From: Amycolatopsis japonica
GTDB taxonomy: Bacteria > Actinomycetota > Actinomycetes > Mycobacteriales > Pseudonocardiaceae
Length of the DNA: 64,000 nt
NCBI RefSeq assembly: GCF_000732925.1
Contig: NZ_CP008953.1
Coordinates: 1,364,001 to 1,428,000 of the forward strand
Reading direction: 5' to 3'
The translations under genes and the position numbers were made by a program. How positions within the stretch are numbered: position 1 is the stretch's first letter; each line of letters starts with the position of its first letter. Shown one piece after another: positions 1-8,376 of the stretch. The notes under the pieces were generated by a model. It made no database searches. It saw only the letters and a program-made list of their open reading frames with translations, and had not been told where the DNA came from.

Positions 1-80
1 GGCAACGCCTCGGTCAGGACGGTGACGAACGCCGCCGTGGTCAGCGCGAGCAGCGCGCCGAGCGGGAGTTTCGAAGTCAT
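1..80 (-). CDS. MFS transporter, N-terminal fragment (runs off the window)
   Basis: Only the first 26 codons are present. Read on the minus strand from the ATG at 80-78 the protein begins MTSKLPLGALLALTTAAFVT and continues with a hydrophobic segment ending near TEALP. This is the usual start of a 12-helix major facilitator exporter of the AraJ/Cmx type, where the first helix carries a TE-P motif. It is divergent from the MerR regulator at 145, with a 64-bp intergenic region holding a dyad. That arrangement suggests an efflux pump controlled by its neighbour. The family call rests on 26 residues and is therefore tentative. Confidence 0.6.
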   Translation of the reverse strand, partial: MTSKLPLGALLALTTAAFVTVLTEAL

Positions 81-95
81 GCTCCGTATGCTCGA

Positions 96-117
96 ACCAT
101 CACATAGATGTGAAGGT
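96..117. promoter_or_regulatory. MerR-type operator dyad between divergent genes
   Basis: The 22 bp form a near-perfect inverted repeat: two 10-bp arms around a 2-bp centre, with one mismatch. On the minus strand a TTGACC hexamer (120-115) lies directly against the dyad, as in MerR-family promoters where the dyad sits in an over-long spacer. No convincing -10 is visible 19 bp further on. It probably controls the transporter, and perhaps the regulator. Confidence 0.5.
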
Positions 118-144
118 CAAGTCGGCCGGAGTGAGGTGGCGCAC

Positions 145-516
145 ATGCGGATCGGGGAGCTGGCGGAGCGGACGGGGACGTCGCGCCGTCTGCTGCGGTA
201 CTACGAGGAGCAGGGTCTCATCATCTCGGAACGGCTGGCGAACGGCTACCGCGACTACGCCGAGCCGTCGGTCGACAGGGTCATCCAGGTGCGCGGCCTG
301 CTCGACGCCGGGCTGCCCACCAGGATCATCAAGCAGATCCTGCCGTGCCTGGACAAACCCCGGCAGATCTACTTCCCGGACGCGACCGCGGAGATGCTCC
401 AAACCCTGGAGGCCGAACGCGACCGGATGACCCGGCGGGCCGAATGCCTGCTCCGCAACCGGGACGCCATCACCGAGTACCTCGACGCCGTCCGCGCCTA
501 CGACCCCGCTTCCTGA
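145..516 (+). CDS. MerR family transcriptional regulator
   Basis: A 123-aa protein starting MRIGELAERTGTSRRLLRYY, the classic N-terminal winged-helix of MerR proteins (GEL.ERTG.S...RYYE..GL), followed by a coiled-coil dimerisation helix (about residues 75-110). The C-terminus is short and has no obvious metal-binding cysteine pair: a single Cys in LPCL and one in the helix AECLLRN. The ATG at 145 is preferred over an upstream in-frame start at 22 because the conserved domain begins here. It is divergent from an MFS exporter gene, so it most likely regulates a drug- or metabolite-responsive pump. The ligand is unknown. Confidence 0.88.
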   Translation: MRIGELAERTGTSRRLLRYYEEQGLIISERLANGYRDYAEPSVDRVIQVRGLLDAGLPTRIIKQILPCLDKPRQIYFPDATAEMLQTLEAERDRMTRRAECLLRNRDAITEYLDAVRAYDPAS

Positions 517-543
517 GCCGGAGGGACTTTCCTCGCATCGGTC

Positions 544-592
544 TTGACAGGGTGAGAAAGCGCTTTCAGGATGTGGTCAGGAAAGCGCTTTC
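544..592 (+). promoter_or_regulatory. Promoter with two LacI-type operators
   Basis: A TTGACA -35 (544-549) and CAGGAT -10 (567-572) are 17 bp apart. Two identical perfect palindromes, GAAAGCGCTTTC, lie at 556-567 and 581-592, with centres 25 bp apart. One covers the spacer and the other lies just downstream of the -10. This centred-CG palindrome is typical of LacI/GalR-family repressors. The gene at 605 follows with an AAGGAG ribosome-binding site. No LacI gene is in the window. Confidence 0.75.
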
Positions 593-604
593 AAAGGAGA
601 ACGG

Positions 605-1744
605 ATGACCACGCGGAAACTCGGCGTCGTGATGAACGGCGTCACCGGGCGGATGGGCTATCGGCAGCACCTGGTGCGCTCGGTCCTGGCGATCAGGGAG
701 GCCGGCGGGGTCGAGCTGGCCGACGGTTCGCGGGTCCAGCTGGAGCCGGTCCTGGTGGGGCGCAACGCGGACAAGCTCGAAGAGATCGCCACCCGGCACG
801 GGCTGACCCGCTGGACCACCGACCTCGACGCCGCGCTCGGCGACGACGACCTCCCGCTCTACTTCGACGCGCAGCTGACCGCGGTCCGCGAGAAGTCGAT
901 CGTCCGTGCCATCGACGCGGGCAAGCACATCTACACCGAGAAGCCGGTGGCCGAATCGGTCGAAGGCGCGCTCGCGCTGGCGCGGCACGCCGAGGCGGCC
1001 GGGGTCAAGAACGGCGTCGTCCACGACAAGCTGTACCTGCCCGGTCTGCTCAAGCTGAAGCGCCTGATCGACAGCGGTTTCTTCGGCCAGATCCTCTCCG
1101 TGCGCGGCGAGTTCGGCTACTGGGTCTTCGAGGGCGACTGGCAGGCCGCGCAGCGCCCCAGCTGGAACTACCGCGCCGAAGACGGCGGCGGCATCGTCGT
1201 CGACATGTTCTGCCACTGGAACTACGTGCTGGAGAACCTCTTCGGCGCCGTCAACGCCGTGACCGCCAAGGCCGTCACCCACATCCCGGAGCGCGTCGAC
1301 GAGAAGGGCGACCGGTACGCGGCCACGGCCGACGACTCCGCGTACGCGATCTTCGAGCTCGAAGGCGGGGTCATCGCCCAGCTCAACTCGTCCTGGTGCG
1401 TGCGGGTCCACCGTGACGAACTGGTGGAGTTCCAGGTCGACGGCACCAAGGGCAGCGCGGTCGCCGGTCTGCACAAATGCGTCATCCAGCCGAGGGAAGC
1501 CACGCCGAAGCCGGTGTGGAACCCGGACCTCGCGGAGACTCAGTCCTATCGGTCGCAGTGGCAGGAAGTGCCGGACAACGAGGACTTCGGCAACGGTTTC
1601 CGCGCACAGTGGGAGCAGTTCGTCCGCCACGTCGTGGACGACGCCCCGCACCCCTACGACTTCATGGCGGGGGTGCGCGGCATCAGGCTCGCGGAAGCCG
1701 GCCTCGAGTCCTCGCGCGAGGGCCGCCGGATCTCGCTGGGCTAA
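605..1744 (+). CDS. Gfo/Idh/MocA family oxidoreductase
   Basis: A 379-aa NAD(P)-dependent oxidoreductase. The N-terminal Rossmann region contains MNGVTGRMGYRQH, and the family motif YTEKPVAES lies near residue 118, where the Lys of EKP is the conserved substrate-site lysine. The rest matches the C-terminal alpha/beta substrate domain in length. Family members oxidise or reduce sugars, inositols and related polyols. The promoter with paired LacI-type operators argues for a sugar-catabolic role. The gene appears to be transcribed alone: the next gene is on the opposite strand and their stop codons overlap (1741-1744). The substrate cannot be told from sequence. Confidence 0.85.
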   Translation: MTTRKLGVVMNGVTGRMGYRQHLVRSVLAIREAGGVELADGSRVQLEPVLVGRNADKLEEIATRHGLTRWTTDLDAALGDDDLPLYFDAQLTAVREKSIVRAIDAGKHIYTEKPVAESVEGALALARHAEAAGVKNGVVHDKLYLPGLLKLKRLIDSGFFGQILSVRGEFGYWVFEGDWQAAQRPSWNYRAEDGGGIVVDMFCHWNYVLENLFGAVNAVTAKAVTHIPERVDEKGDRYAATADDSAYAIFELEGGVIAQLNSSWCVRVHRDELVEFQVDGTKGSAVAGLHKCVIQPREATPKPVWNPDLAETQSYRSQWQEVPDNEDFGNGFRAQWEQFVRHVVDDAPHPYDFMAGVRGIRLAEAGLESSREGRRISLG

Positions 1745-2484
1745 CGCCCGAAGACCGCGCTCGGGTCCTCGGCGATCAGCACCGAGATCTCCCGGATCTT
1801 GCGGTTCGTGTGCTGCGACGCCTCGGTGAGCCAGCGAAAGGCCTCATCGGCGTTCAGCTCCAGACGTGCCATCACGATTCCCTTCGCGGTGGCGATGGCG
1901 TCCCTGGTCTCCAACGCGGCGACCAGGGTCTCCGCCTGGCGTTCGGCGGCGGCCCAGCGGGACGCGGTCAGGATGATCGCCGAGATCGCCGAGGTGAACA
2001 TCGCGACCAGGGCCGCCTCCACCGGGTCGAAGGCGTTCTCCTGGAAGCTCCAGACGTTGAGCGCGCCGGACAGCGGCTCGGACGCCCGCCGCCTGAAGTG
2101 CGACTCGTCCGGGACGAACAACGGGCAGGCCAGCGCGGTCCGCACGCCGAGCAGATCGGCGGTGGCGGCGAAATCCGGCCAGCGTTCGGCCGCGTCGGCG
2201 TCCAGCAGGGTCCTGACGATCGTCCCGCTCTCGGCGGCCTTGAGGCAGGGGCCTTCGTCCGCGCTGTACTGCGCCTTGTCCAGGGGGAGCAGGGACTCGT
2301 CGGTGGCGGCGACGGTGCTCGGTTCGTTGTCGGAGTACAACGTCACCGTGGCCGCGTCCGCGCCCGGCAGCAGCCCGACCACCTTCTTCGCCACCCGTTC
2401 CAGCAACTCGTCACGGGGCTCGTCGAGCCGCATCGACTCCGTGAGCTCCCGCAACGCCGAAGCGGTGTCGCGAAACTGATCCAT
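1741..2484 (-). CDS. GAF and ANTAR domain-containing protein
   Basis: A 247-aa protein from the ATG at 2484, which has a GAGGGAAAGG Shine-Dalgarno; an in-frame start 14 codons upstream lacks one. Residues 15-165 form a GAF sensor domain. The last 60 residues match ANTAR, an RNA-binding antitermination domain (AERQAETLVAALETRDAI, AKGIVMARL, and a C-terminal helix with the alternating pattern ADEAFRWLTEASQ). Proteins of this design are abundant in Pseudonocardiaceae and Streptomyces and are thought to couple a signal to transcription antitermination. The signal and target RNA are unknown. The gene stands alone, tail-to-tail with the oxidoreductase. Confidence 0.88.
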   Translation of the reverse strand: MDQFRDTASALRELTESMRLDEPRDELLERVAKKVVGLLPGADAATVTLYSDNEPSTVAATDESLLPLDKAQYSADEGPCLKAAESGTIVRTLLDADAAERWPDFAATADLLGVRTALACPLFVPDESHFRRRASEPLSGALNVWSFQENAFDPVEAALVAMFTSAISAIILTASRWAAAERQAETLVAALETRDAIATAKGIVMARLELNADEAFRWLTEASQHTNRKIREISVLIAEDPSAVFGR

Positions 2485-2543
2485 CGTGGCCCTTTCCCTC
2501 GGACGGCGGATTTCGCCGTCCACCAAGAACGTACTCGTTCCGG

Positions 2544-4433
2544 CTAGCCGGGCATTGGCCGATTCGGGCTAACCCGGGGCCGGTGGCCCGCCGGTTCGGT
2601 GGCCATCAGGCCTTCACCGTGGGTGAGGCCGGGCAGTTGCTGCTCGAACCGGGCGACCTCGCCCAGCGGCAGCACGCCCGTCAGTTCGGCCCGGTCACCG
2701 CGCACCACCGAACCGGTGACGAGCCCGCCGCATTCGACCAGCCTGGAGAGCGTCGCGGTCACCGAGTCCGCGGGCAGTTCCACCTCGACGCGGCTGACCG
2801 GTTCGAGTATCTCGGTCCCCGCGTCCCGCAGCGCTTCTTCCAGCACGAACGGAGTGACCTTGCGGAAATCGCCCGCCGCGCTGACCGGGCTGAAGTAACC
2901 GGTGTGGGTGACGGTCACCATGCAGTCGATCACCTCCCGGCCGGACGGGCCCCGCCGCAGTGTCGCGTCGACGGTCTCCTCGATGGCCTTGTGGAACGCG
3001 AGCGGAAGGGAGCCGAGTTCGACGTCGAGGCCGAAGGTGAGGCCGGATCCGGGGGCGCCCGGGCCGACCCGTAGCCCGACCGTGGCGAAGTACGGATTCC
3101 GCTTCTCCGTGATGAGCCACACCGCGTGCCCGGTGCCGATCGGCCGCTCGACGCACACCGGCCGGGTGAGGCTGAAGCCGACGTCGAGGCCGTGCTGTGT
3201 GGCGAGTGTCTCCGCGATGATCTCCTTCTGCACTTCGCCGTAGAGCCGCACCGAGATCCGCCGCGTCTCGTCGTCCTGCCGGACGGTGATCAGCGGATCC
3301 TGTTCCGCCAGCTCCTGCAGCGCGGTGAACACCGACGCGGTCTCGGCAGGGACAGCCGGGACGACCTCGGTTTCCAAGGCGGGCGGCGGAAACTGTGGGG
3401 ACACACCGTCGTCTTCGGGGACGCCGAGGAGGTCGCCGATCCGGATCTCCTTGAGCCCGGTGATCTTGGCGATCTGCCCGGCCCGCGCGCGGGCCTCGAC
3501 GGTCTCGTCGCCGAGTTCGAAGACGCGCACCGCGCTCACCTTCGCCTCCTCCGTGACCGCCCCGCCAGGGCGATGGAACCGGACGTGGTCCCGCGCGCCG
3601 ATCTCGCCGGAGAACACGCGGACATAGGCGATCTTCTCGTGCGCGCGGCCGCGTTCGATCTTGAACACCGCCGCGCGCAATCGGTCGTCCGGCGCGGATT
3701 TTCCAGCGCCACCAAGGAATTCACGGATACCCGAAGTCAGTTCGGCGATCCCTTCGCCGCTGCGTGCGGAGCCGAAGTAGACCGGGGAGACCGCGCCGAG
3801 CCGGGTCTGGCGGACGACCTCGGCCCGGTAATCGTCGGCCGTCACGGCGTCTTCTAGATACGCTGCGAGGAAGGCGTCGCTGTGCTCGGCGAGCTGCTCG
3901 ACCTGTCCGGACGACGGCGAGACCGGCCGGACCTTCGCGGTCGCCGTGCCGAGGCCGCCGACCTCCGACATCGGCACGCAGGCGACGCCGAGGCGTTCGG
4001 CGAGGTCGGCGAGGAGGCCTTCGTGACGGGCGCCCGCCCGGTCGATCTTGTTGACGAAGATCAGCACGGGGACGCGCAACCGCTTGAGCGCGCGCATGAG
4101 CACCCGGGTCTGCGCCTGCACGCCCTCGACGGCGGACACGACGAGGACGACGCCGTCGAGTACGCGCAGCGCGCGTTCGACCTCGGCGATGAAGTCCGGA
4201 TGGCCCGGGGTGTCGATCAGGTTGACCCGCAGGTCGCCGACGCGGAAGGACACGACGGCCGAGCGGATGGTGATGCCGCGACGGCGTTCCAGCTCCATCG
4301 TGTCGGTGCGGGTGTCCCCGGCGTCGACGCGGCCGAGGGTACCGATGGCGCCGGTGTGATGGAGCAGGCGCTCCGTCAGGCTCGTCTTACCGGCGTCGAC
4401 ATGGGCGAGGATTCCGAGGTTCAGGTACTCCAT
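2544..4433 (-). CDS. Tet(M)/Otr(A)-like ribosomal protection GTPase
   Basis: A 629-aa translational GTPase related to EF-G. The G1 motif AHVDAGKTS is at residues 10-18, followed by RGITIRS (switch region), DTPGH (G3) and NKIDR (G4). The length and the C-terminal EF-G domain IV/V features fit the Tet(M)/Tet(O)/Otr(A) group (about 640-660 aa) rather than EF-G itself (about 700). These proteins remove tetracyclines from the ribosomal A site. Actinomycete chromosomes often carry such paralogues, so resistance is plausible but not shown. The ATG at 4433 overlaps a candidate leader ORF with a strong ribosome-binding site, which suggests translational control. Confidence 0.85.
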   Translation of the reverse strand: MEYLNLGILAHVDAGKTSLTERLLHHTGAIGTLGRVDAGDTRTDTMELERRRGITIRSAVVSFRVGDLRVNLIDTPGHPDFIAEVERALRVLDGVVLVVSAVEGVQAQTRVLMRALKRLRVPVLIFVNKIDRAGARHEGLLADLAERLGVACVPMSEVGGLGTATAKVRPVSPSSGQVEQLAEHSDAFLAAYLEDAVTADDYRAEVVRQTRLGAVSPVYFGSARSGEGIAELTSGIREFLGGAGKSAPDDRLRAAVFKIERGRAHEKIAYVRVFSGEIGARDHVRFHRPGGAVTEEAKVSAVRVFELGDETVEARARAGQIAKITGLKEIRIGDLLGVPEDDGVSPQFPPPALETEVVPAVPAETASVFTALQELAEQDPLITVRQDDETRRISVRLYGEVQKEIIAETLATQHGLDVGFSLTRPVCVERPIGTGHAVWLITEKRNPYFATVGLRVGPGAPGSGLTFGLDVELGSLPLAFHKAIEETVDATLRRGPSGREVIDCMVTVTHTGYFSPVSAAGDFRKVTPFVLEEALRDAGTEILEPVSRVEVELPADSVTATLSRLVECGGLVTGSVVRGDRAELTGVLPLGEVARFEQQLPGLTHGEGLMATEPAGHRPRVSPNRPMPG

Positions 4434-4497
4434 GGATGAACGGCTCCAGGGCTGTCGAAAGGTCCATACGGCTCGGGGACTCGACAGCTCGGCGCAC
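4387..4497 (-). CDS. Candidate leader ORF of the ribosomal protection gene
   Basis: A 36-codon ORF begins at a GTG (4497-4495) six bases after a strong AAGGAG site. It runs across the start codon of the GTPase gene in another frame and stops at TAA 4389-4387. Within it an 8-bp perfect inverted repeat (4488-4481 and 4458-4451) ends just before the weaker TGGAG Shine-Dalgarno of the main gene. This is the layout of translational attenuators in drug-resistance genes, where ribosome stalling in the leader remodels a hairpin. There is no evidence beyond geometry, and the peptide matches nothing I know. Confidence 0.4.
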   Translation of the reverse strand: MRRAVESPSRMDLSTALEPFIHGVPEPRNPRPCRRR

Positions 4498-4585
4498 GCC
4501 GTTCTCCTTCTTTCCGGGAAAGCACCTGGTCGGGCCGGACGTTAGCAGCGTGTTTCCGGCCGGTCACGCGATTTAGCTCCGGCCG

Positions 4586-4614
4586 TTGACTTGCGGCGCC
4601 CCATGGGCTGTAAT
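4586..4614 (+). promoter_or_regulatory. Housekeeping-type promoter of the GH87 glucanase gene
   Basis: TTGACT (4586-4591) and TGTAAT (4609-4614) are separated by exactly 17 bp and lie 79 bp upstream of the ATG at 4693, where GAGGA acts as ribosome-binding site. This is one of the best sigma-70-like promoters in the window. Confidence 0.6.
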
Positions 4615-4692
4615 TCTTGAACATTTCAGCGCAAGAACATGACAAGAGTCAGGAAGATTCCGCTCAGTCCCCTCCCGGAACAGAGGAATGTC

Positions 4693-7600
4693 ATGAGAAC
4701 GAGGCGCCTTCTGACGTACGCCGCCCTGTCCCTTCTTCTGGCCCCACCCGTCATCGCGAGCGAAGCCCCGACGGCTTTCGCGACTCCTGCCGCGGCCGCC
4801 GAAGCGGCCGACGCGACGTACACCGCCAGCAGTCAGCTGCCCGGCTACGCCGTTTCGAACGTCGGCGACGGGAACCAGGCCACCTACTGGGAAAGCACGA
4901 ACAACCAGTTCCCGCAATGGATCCAGGCCGATCTCGGCGCGGCCACGAACATCGCCCGGCTCGTGCTCAAACTGCCCTCCGGCTGGGAAGCCCGCACGCA
5001 GACGTTCTCGGTGCAGGGCAGCGGGAACGGCGCGAGCTTCAGCGATCTCGTCCCATCGGCGGGCCACCGGTTCGACCCGGCGACGGGCAACACCGTCACC
5101 CTCGACGTCACCGGGAACACCCGGTTCGTACGGCTGAACATCATCGCCAACACCGGCTGGCCGGCGGCCCAGCTCTCGGAGTTCGAAGTGCACGGCCCGG
5201 CGGGCGGGGACACGCAGCCGCCGTCCGCGCCCGGGAACCTCGCCTATACCGAACCGTCGAGCGGCAAGATCCGGCTCACGTGGTCGGCCTCGACCGACAA
5301 CACGGGAGTCGCGGGCTACGACGTGTACGCCAACGGGCAGCTGCGAGGCAGTGTCGGCGGTGACGTCCTGACCTACACCGACGACCAGCCGGACAGCGCG
5401 ACCGTCGCGTATTCCGTGCGGGCCCGCGACGCGGCGGGCAACCAGTCGCCGAGCAGCGGCACGGTGACCAGGACGGGAACGCGCGCCGGCACGAATCTCG
5501 CGCTGGGCAAGCCGATCACGGCGTCTTCGGTGCAGCATTCCTACGTCGCGGCCAACGCCAACGACGACTCCGTGACCACCTATTGGGAGGGTGCGGCGTA
5601 TCCGAACCTGCTGACCGTGGCGCTGGGATCCAACGCCGACCTCGACCGTGTCGTGGTCAAGCTCAACCCGGATCCCGCGTGGGCTCAGCGCACGCAGACG
5701 ATCGCGGTCGAAGGGCGTGACCAGGGGGCGGCCGCGTTCACCACGCTGGTGTCCGCGCAGACGTACACCTTCACCCCGTCGAGCGGCAACACCGTGACGA
5801 TCCCGGTGAGTGGCCGCGCCGCCGACGTCCGGCTGCGGATCACCGCAAACTCCGGTGCGCCCGGCGGTCAGGCCGCGGAATTCCAGGTTTTCGGTGTCCC
5901 GGCCCCGAATCCCGACCTCACGGTTTCGGGTGTTTCGTGGTCGCCGGCGAATCCGGTGGAGACCGACGCGATCACGGTGTCGGCGACCGTCCGCAACGCC
6001 GGGACCGCGGCGTCGGGCGCGACGAACGTGAACCTCTACCTGGGCACGGCGAAGGTCGGCACGGCACCGGTCGGCGCACTCGCCGCAGGAGCGTCGGCGA
6101 CGGTCTCGGCGGACATCGGCACCCGGGAAGCGGGTAGTCACCAGGTCACCGCGAAGGTCGACGAGGCCAACGCCGTCGTCGAGCAGGACGAGGCCAACAA
6201 CTCCTACACCGGCGCGACGGCGCTCGTCGTCAGCCCGGTCCAGAGCTCCGACCTCGTCGCGGCCACCGCCTGGTCGCCGAACAACCCGACGGCGGGCGGC
6301 GCCGTGACCTTCTCCACGACGGTGCGCAACCAGGGCACGGTCGCTTCGGCGGGTGGCGCCCACGGCGTCACGGTGACGATCACCGATCAGAACGGCGCCG
6401 TCGTCAAGACGCTCAGCGGCTCGTACTCCGGCGCGATCGCCGCCGGGGCCACCGCGCCGCCGGTGAACGTCGGCACCTGGACCGCCGGGAACGGCCGGTA
6501 CACGGTCAAGACCGTCGTCGCGAACGACGCCAACGAGTTGCCCGCCAAACAGGGCAACAACACGAGCACGCAAGCGTTGTTCGTCGGCCGTGGCGCGAAC
6601 ATGCCCTACGACATGTATGAGGCCGAAGACGGCGTGGTCGCGGGCGGCGCGTCCGTGATCGGTCCGAACCGGAAGATCGGCGATCTCGCGGGGGAGGCGT
6701 CGGGGCGCAAGGCGGTGACGCTGAATTCGACCGGGGCCTCGGTCGAATTCACCACCCGCGCGGCCACGAACACCCTGGTGACCCGGTTCTCGATGCCGGA
6801 CGCCGCGGGTGGCGGCGGGCAGAACTCGACGCTGAGCGTCTACGTCGACGGCACGTTCCTGAAGGCCATCGACCTGACTTCGCGCCACGCGTGGCTTTAC
6901 GGCCCTGAAGCCTCTCCGCAGAACTCGCCGGGAGCCGGTCCCGCGCGGCACATCTACGACGAGGCCAGCATGCTGCTCGGCACCACCGTTCCCGCCGGGC
7001 ACAAGATCAAGCTGCAGAAGGACGCCGGAAACGGCTTGAACTACGCGATCGACTTCGTGAACTTCGAGCTGGCCACGGCGGCCGCGAACCCCGACCCGGC
7101 GCGCTACGCCGTCCCGGCCGGGTTCAGCCAGCAGGATGTGCAGGCCGCGCTGGACAAGGCGCGCCAGGATCCGAACCTCACCGGCGTCTTCCTGCCGCCG
7201 GGGCAGTATCCGGTGACGAACAAGCTCACCGTGTACGGCAAGCCGATCACGGTGCTGGGCGCCGGGCCGTGGTTCACGAGGTTCACCGCGCCCGCCGGGC
7301 AGGAGAACACCGACATCGGGTTCGACGCGCAGGCGAGCGCGAGTGGTTCGACGTTCGGCGGGTTCGCCGTGTTCGGGAACTACACGTCCCGGATCGACGG
7401 GCCCGGCAAGGTCTTCAACTTCACGAACGTCACGAACATGACCATCGACGACATCTGGGTGGAGCACCAGATGTGCCTGCTGTGGGCGACCAATGTGGAC
7501 AACACCACGGTGAAGAACTCGCGGATCCGCGACATGTTCGCCGACGGCGTCAACTTCACCAACGGCAGCACGGGAAACCGGGTCACCAACAACGAAGCCC

Positions 7601-8259
7601 GCTCGACCGGTGACGACAGTTTCGCGCTGTTCGCCGCCACGGATCTCAACGCGGGCAACCAGTACGACAACGTGTTCGAGAATCTGACCGTGCTGCTTCC
7701 GTGGCGCGCGGCCGGGCTGGCGGTGTACGGCGGGTACAGCAACACTTTCCGGAACCTGTACATCGCGGACACGTTGACGTACTCGGGGATCACGATCAGT
7801 TCGCTCGACTTCGGCTATCCGTTCCTCGGCTTCGGCCCGCAGCCGACGACCGTCCAGAACGTCTCACTGGTCCGCACCGGCGGACATTTCTGGGGACAGC
7901 AGACGTTCCCCGCGATCTGGATGTTCTCCGCCTCCAAGGAGTTCCGGGGGATCCGGGTGTCCGATGTGGACATCCAGAGTCCGACGTACAGCGGCATCAT
8001 GTTCCAGACCAAGTACTCCGGAAGCCGTCCGGAGAACCCGGTCGAGGACACGGTGCTGACGAACGTGTCGATCACCGGAGCGCACCGCAGCGGTGACGAG
8101 TTCGACGCGAAGTCCGGGATCGGGATCTGGGCCAACGAGCTGCCGGAACCGGGTCAGGGCCCGGCTGTCGGTTCGGCGACGTTCTCCGGGCTCACCCTGA
8201 GCGACAACGCCGAAGACATCCGGAACACGACGAGCACGTTCACCATCAACCGCAGCTGA
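4693..8259 (+). CDS. Secreted multidomain alpha-1,3-glucanase (GH87)
   Basis: A 1188-aa exported protein. The signal peptide MRTRRLLTYAALSLLLAPPV is followed by an Ala-rich cleavage region. Domains in order: discoidin/F5-8C-like (about 38-170), fibronectin III (175-260), a second discoidin-like (265-405), two CARDB modules (410-505, 515-620), a CBM35/CBM6-like module starting at YEAEDG (635-785), and a right-handed beta-helix (795-1188). In the helix, D951 (FADGVN) and D974-D975 (TGDDS) are spaced 23 and 24 residues apart. That is the spacing I recall for the three catalytic aspartates of GH87 mutanases such as Agl-FH1. The likely substrate is fungal or bacterial alpha-1,3-glucan. ATG 4693 is preferred over 4639 because of its GAGGA site and the signal peptide. 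Confidence 0.82.
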   Translation: MRTRRLLTYAALSLLLAPPVIASEAPTAFATPAAAAEAADATYTASSQLPGYAVSNVGDGNQATYWESTNNQFPQWIQADLGAATNIARLVLKLPSGWEARTQTFSVQGSGNGASFSDLVPSAGHRFDPATGNTVTLDVTGNTRFVRLNIIANTGWPAAQLSEFEVHGPAGGDTQPPSAPGNLAYTEPSSGKIRLTWSASTDNTGVAGYDVYANGQLRGSVGGDVLTYTDDQPDSATVAYSVRARDAAGNQSPSSGTVTRTGTRAGTNLALGKPITASSVQHSYVAANANDDSVTTYWEGAAYPNLLTVALGSNADLDRVVVKLNPDPAWAQRTQTIAVEGRDQGAAAFTTLVSAQTYTFTPSSGNTVTIPVSGRAADVRLRITANSGAPGGQAAEFQVFGVPAPNPDLTVSGVSWSPANPVETDAITVSATVRNAGTAASGATNVNLYLGTAKVGTAPVGALAAGASATVSADIGTREAGSHQVTAKVDEANAVVEQDEANNSYTGATALVVSPVQSSDLVAATAWSPNNPTAGGAVTFSTTVRNQGTVASAGGAHGVTVTITDQNGAVVKTLSGSYSGAIAAGATAPPVNVGTWTAGNGRYTVKTVVANDANELPAKQGNNTSTQALFVGRGANMPYDMYEAEDGVVAGGASVIGPNRKIGDLAGEASGRKAVTLNSTGASVEFTTRAATNTLVTRFSMPDAAGGGGQNSTLSVYVDGTFLKAIDLTSRHAWLYGPEASPQNSPGAGPARHIYDEASMLLGTTVPAGHKIKLQKDAGNGLNYAIDFVNFELATAAANPDPARYAVPAGFSQQDVQAALDKARQDPNLTGVFLPPGQYPVTNKLTVYGKPITVLGAGPWFTRFTAPAGQENTDIGFDAQASASGSTFGGFAVFGNYTSRIDGPGKVFNFTNVTNMTIDDIWVEHQMCLLWATNVDNTTVKNSRIRDMFADGVNFTNGSTGNRVTNNEARSTGDDSFALFAATDLNAGNQYDNVFENLTVLLPWRAAGLAVYGGYSNTFRNLYIADTLTYSGITISSLDFGYPFLGFGPQPTTVQNVSLVRTGGHFWGQQTFPAIWMFSASKEFRGIRVSDVDIQSPTYSGIMFQTKYSGSRPENPVEDTVLTNVSITGAHRSGDEFDAKSGIGIWANELPEPGQGPAVGSATFSGLTLSDNAEDIRNTTSTFTINRS

Positions 8260-8267
8260 GTGCCCCA

Positions 8268-8322
8268 GCGCGTGAAGGCCTCCTTCCCTCGGCTCAGCCG
8301 AGGGAAGGAGGCCTTCACGCGC
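8268..8322. terminator. Perfect 27-bp palindrome, terminator and genus-type intergenic repeat
   Basis: Two perfectly complementary 27-bp arms (8268-8294, 8296-8322) are separated by a single base. The core reads GTGAAGGCCTCCTTC. It sits 9 bp after the glucanase stop codon, so it probably acts as a terminator. Palindromes with this core recur between genes in Amycolatopsis genomes as I remember them, so it may also be a dispersed repeat. Confidence 0.8.
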
Positions 8323-8345
8323 AACCGGCGGAACCGCCCGTTGCT

Positions 8346-8366
8346 GAAGTGCGGAATCCGTGCTTC
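8346..8366. promoter_or_regulatory. Candidate TetR operator
   Basis: A 21-bp imperfect palindrome, GAAG..CGG-A-A-T-CCG..CTTC, in which eight of ten base pairs are symmetric. It ends 10 bp before the start codon of the TetR gene, the usual place for autoregulation. The first terminator palindrome ends 23 bp upstream. Confidence 0.4.
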
Positions 8367-8376
8367 ACTCCTTGCC

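Noticed and set aside
4573-7467. A 964-codon open frame on the minus strand opposite the glucanase gene
   Set aside because: It is an Arg/Gly/Val-rich shadow of the high-GC glucanase gene with no ribosome-binding site or recognisable domain.
8260-8376. Extended N-terminus of the TetR regulator
   Set aside because: The in-frame extension runs through the terminator palindrome, and the conserved HTH spacing fits the ATG at 8377.
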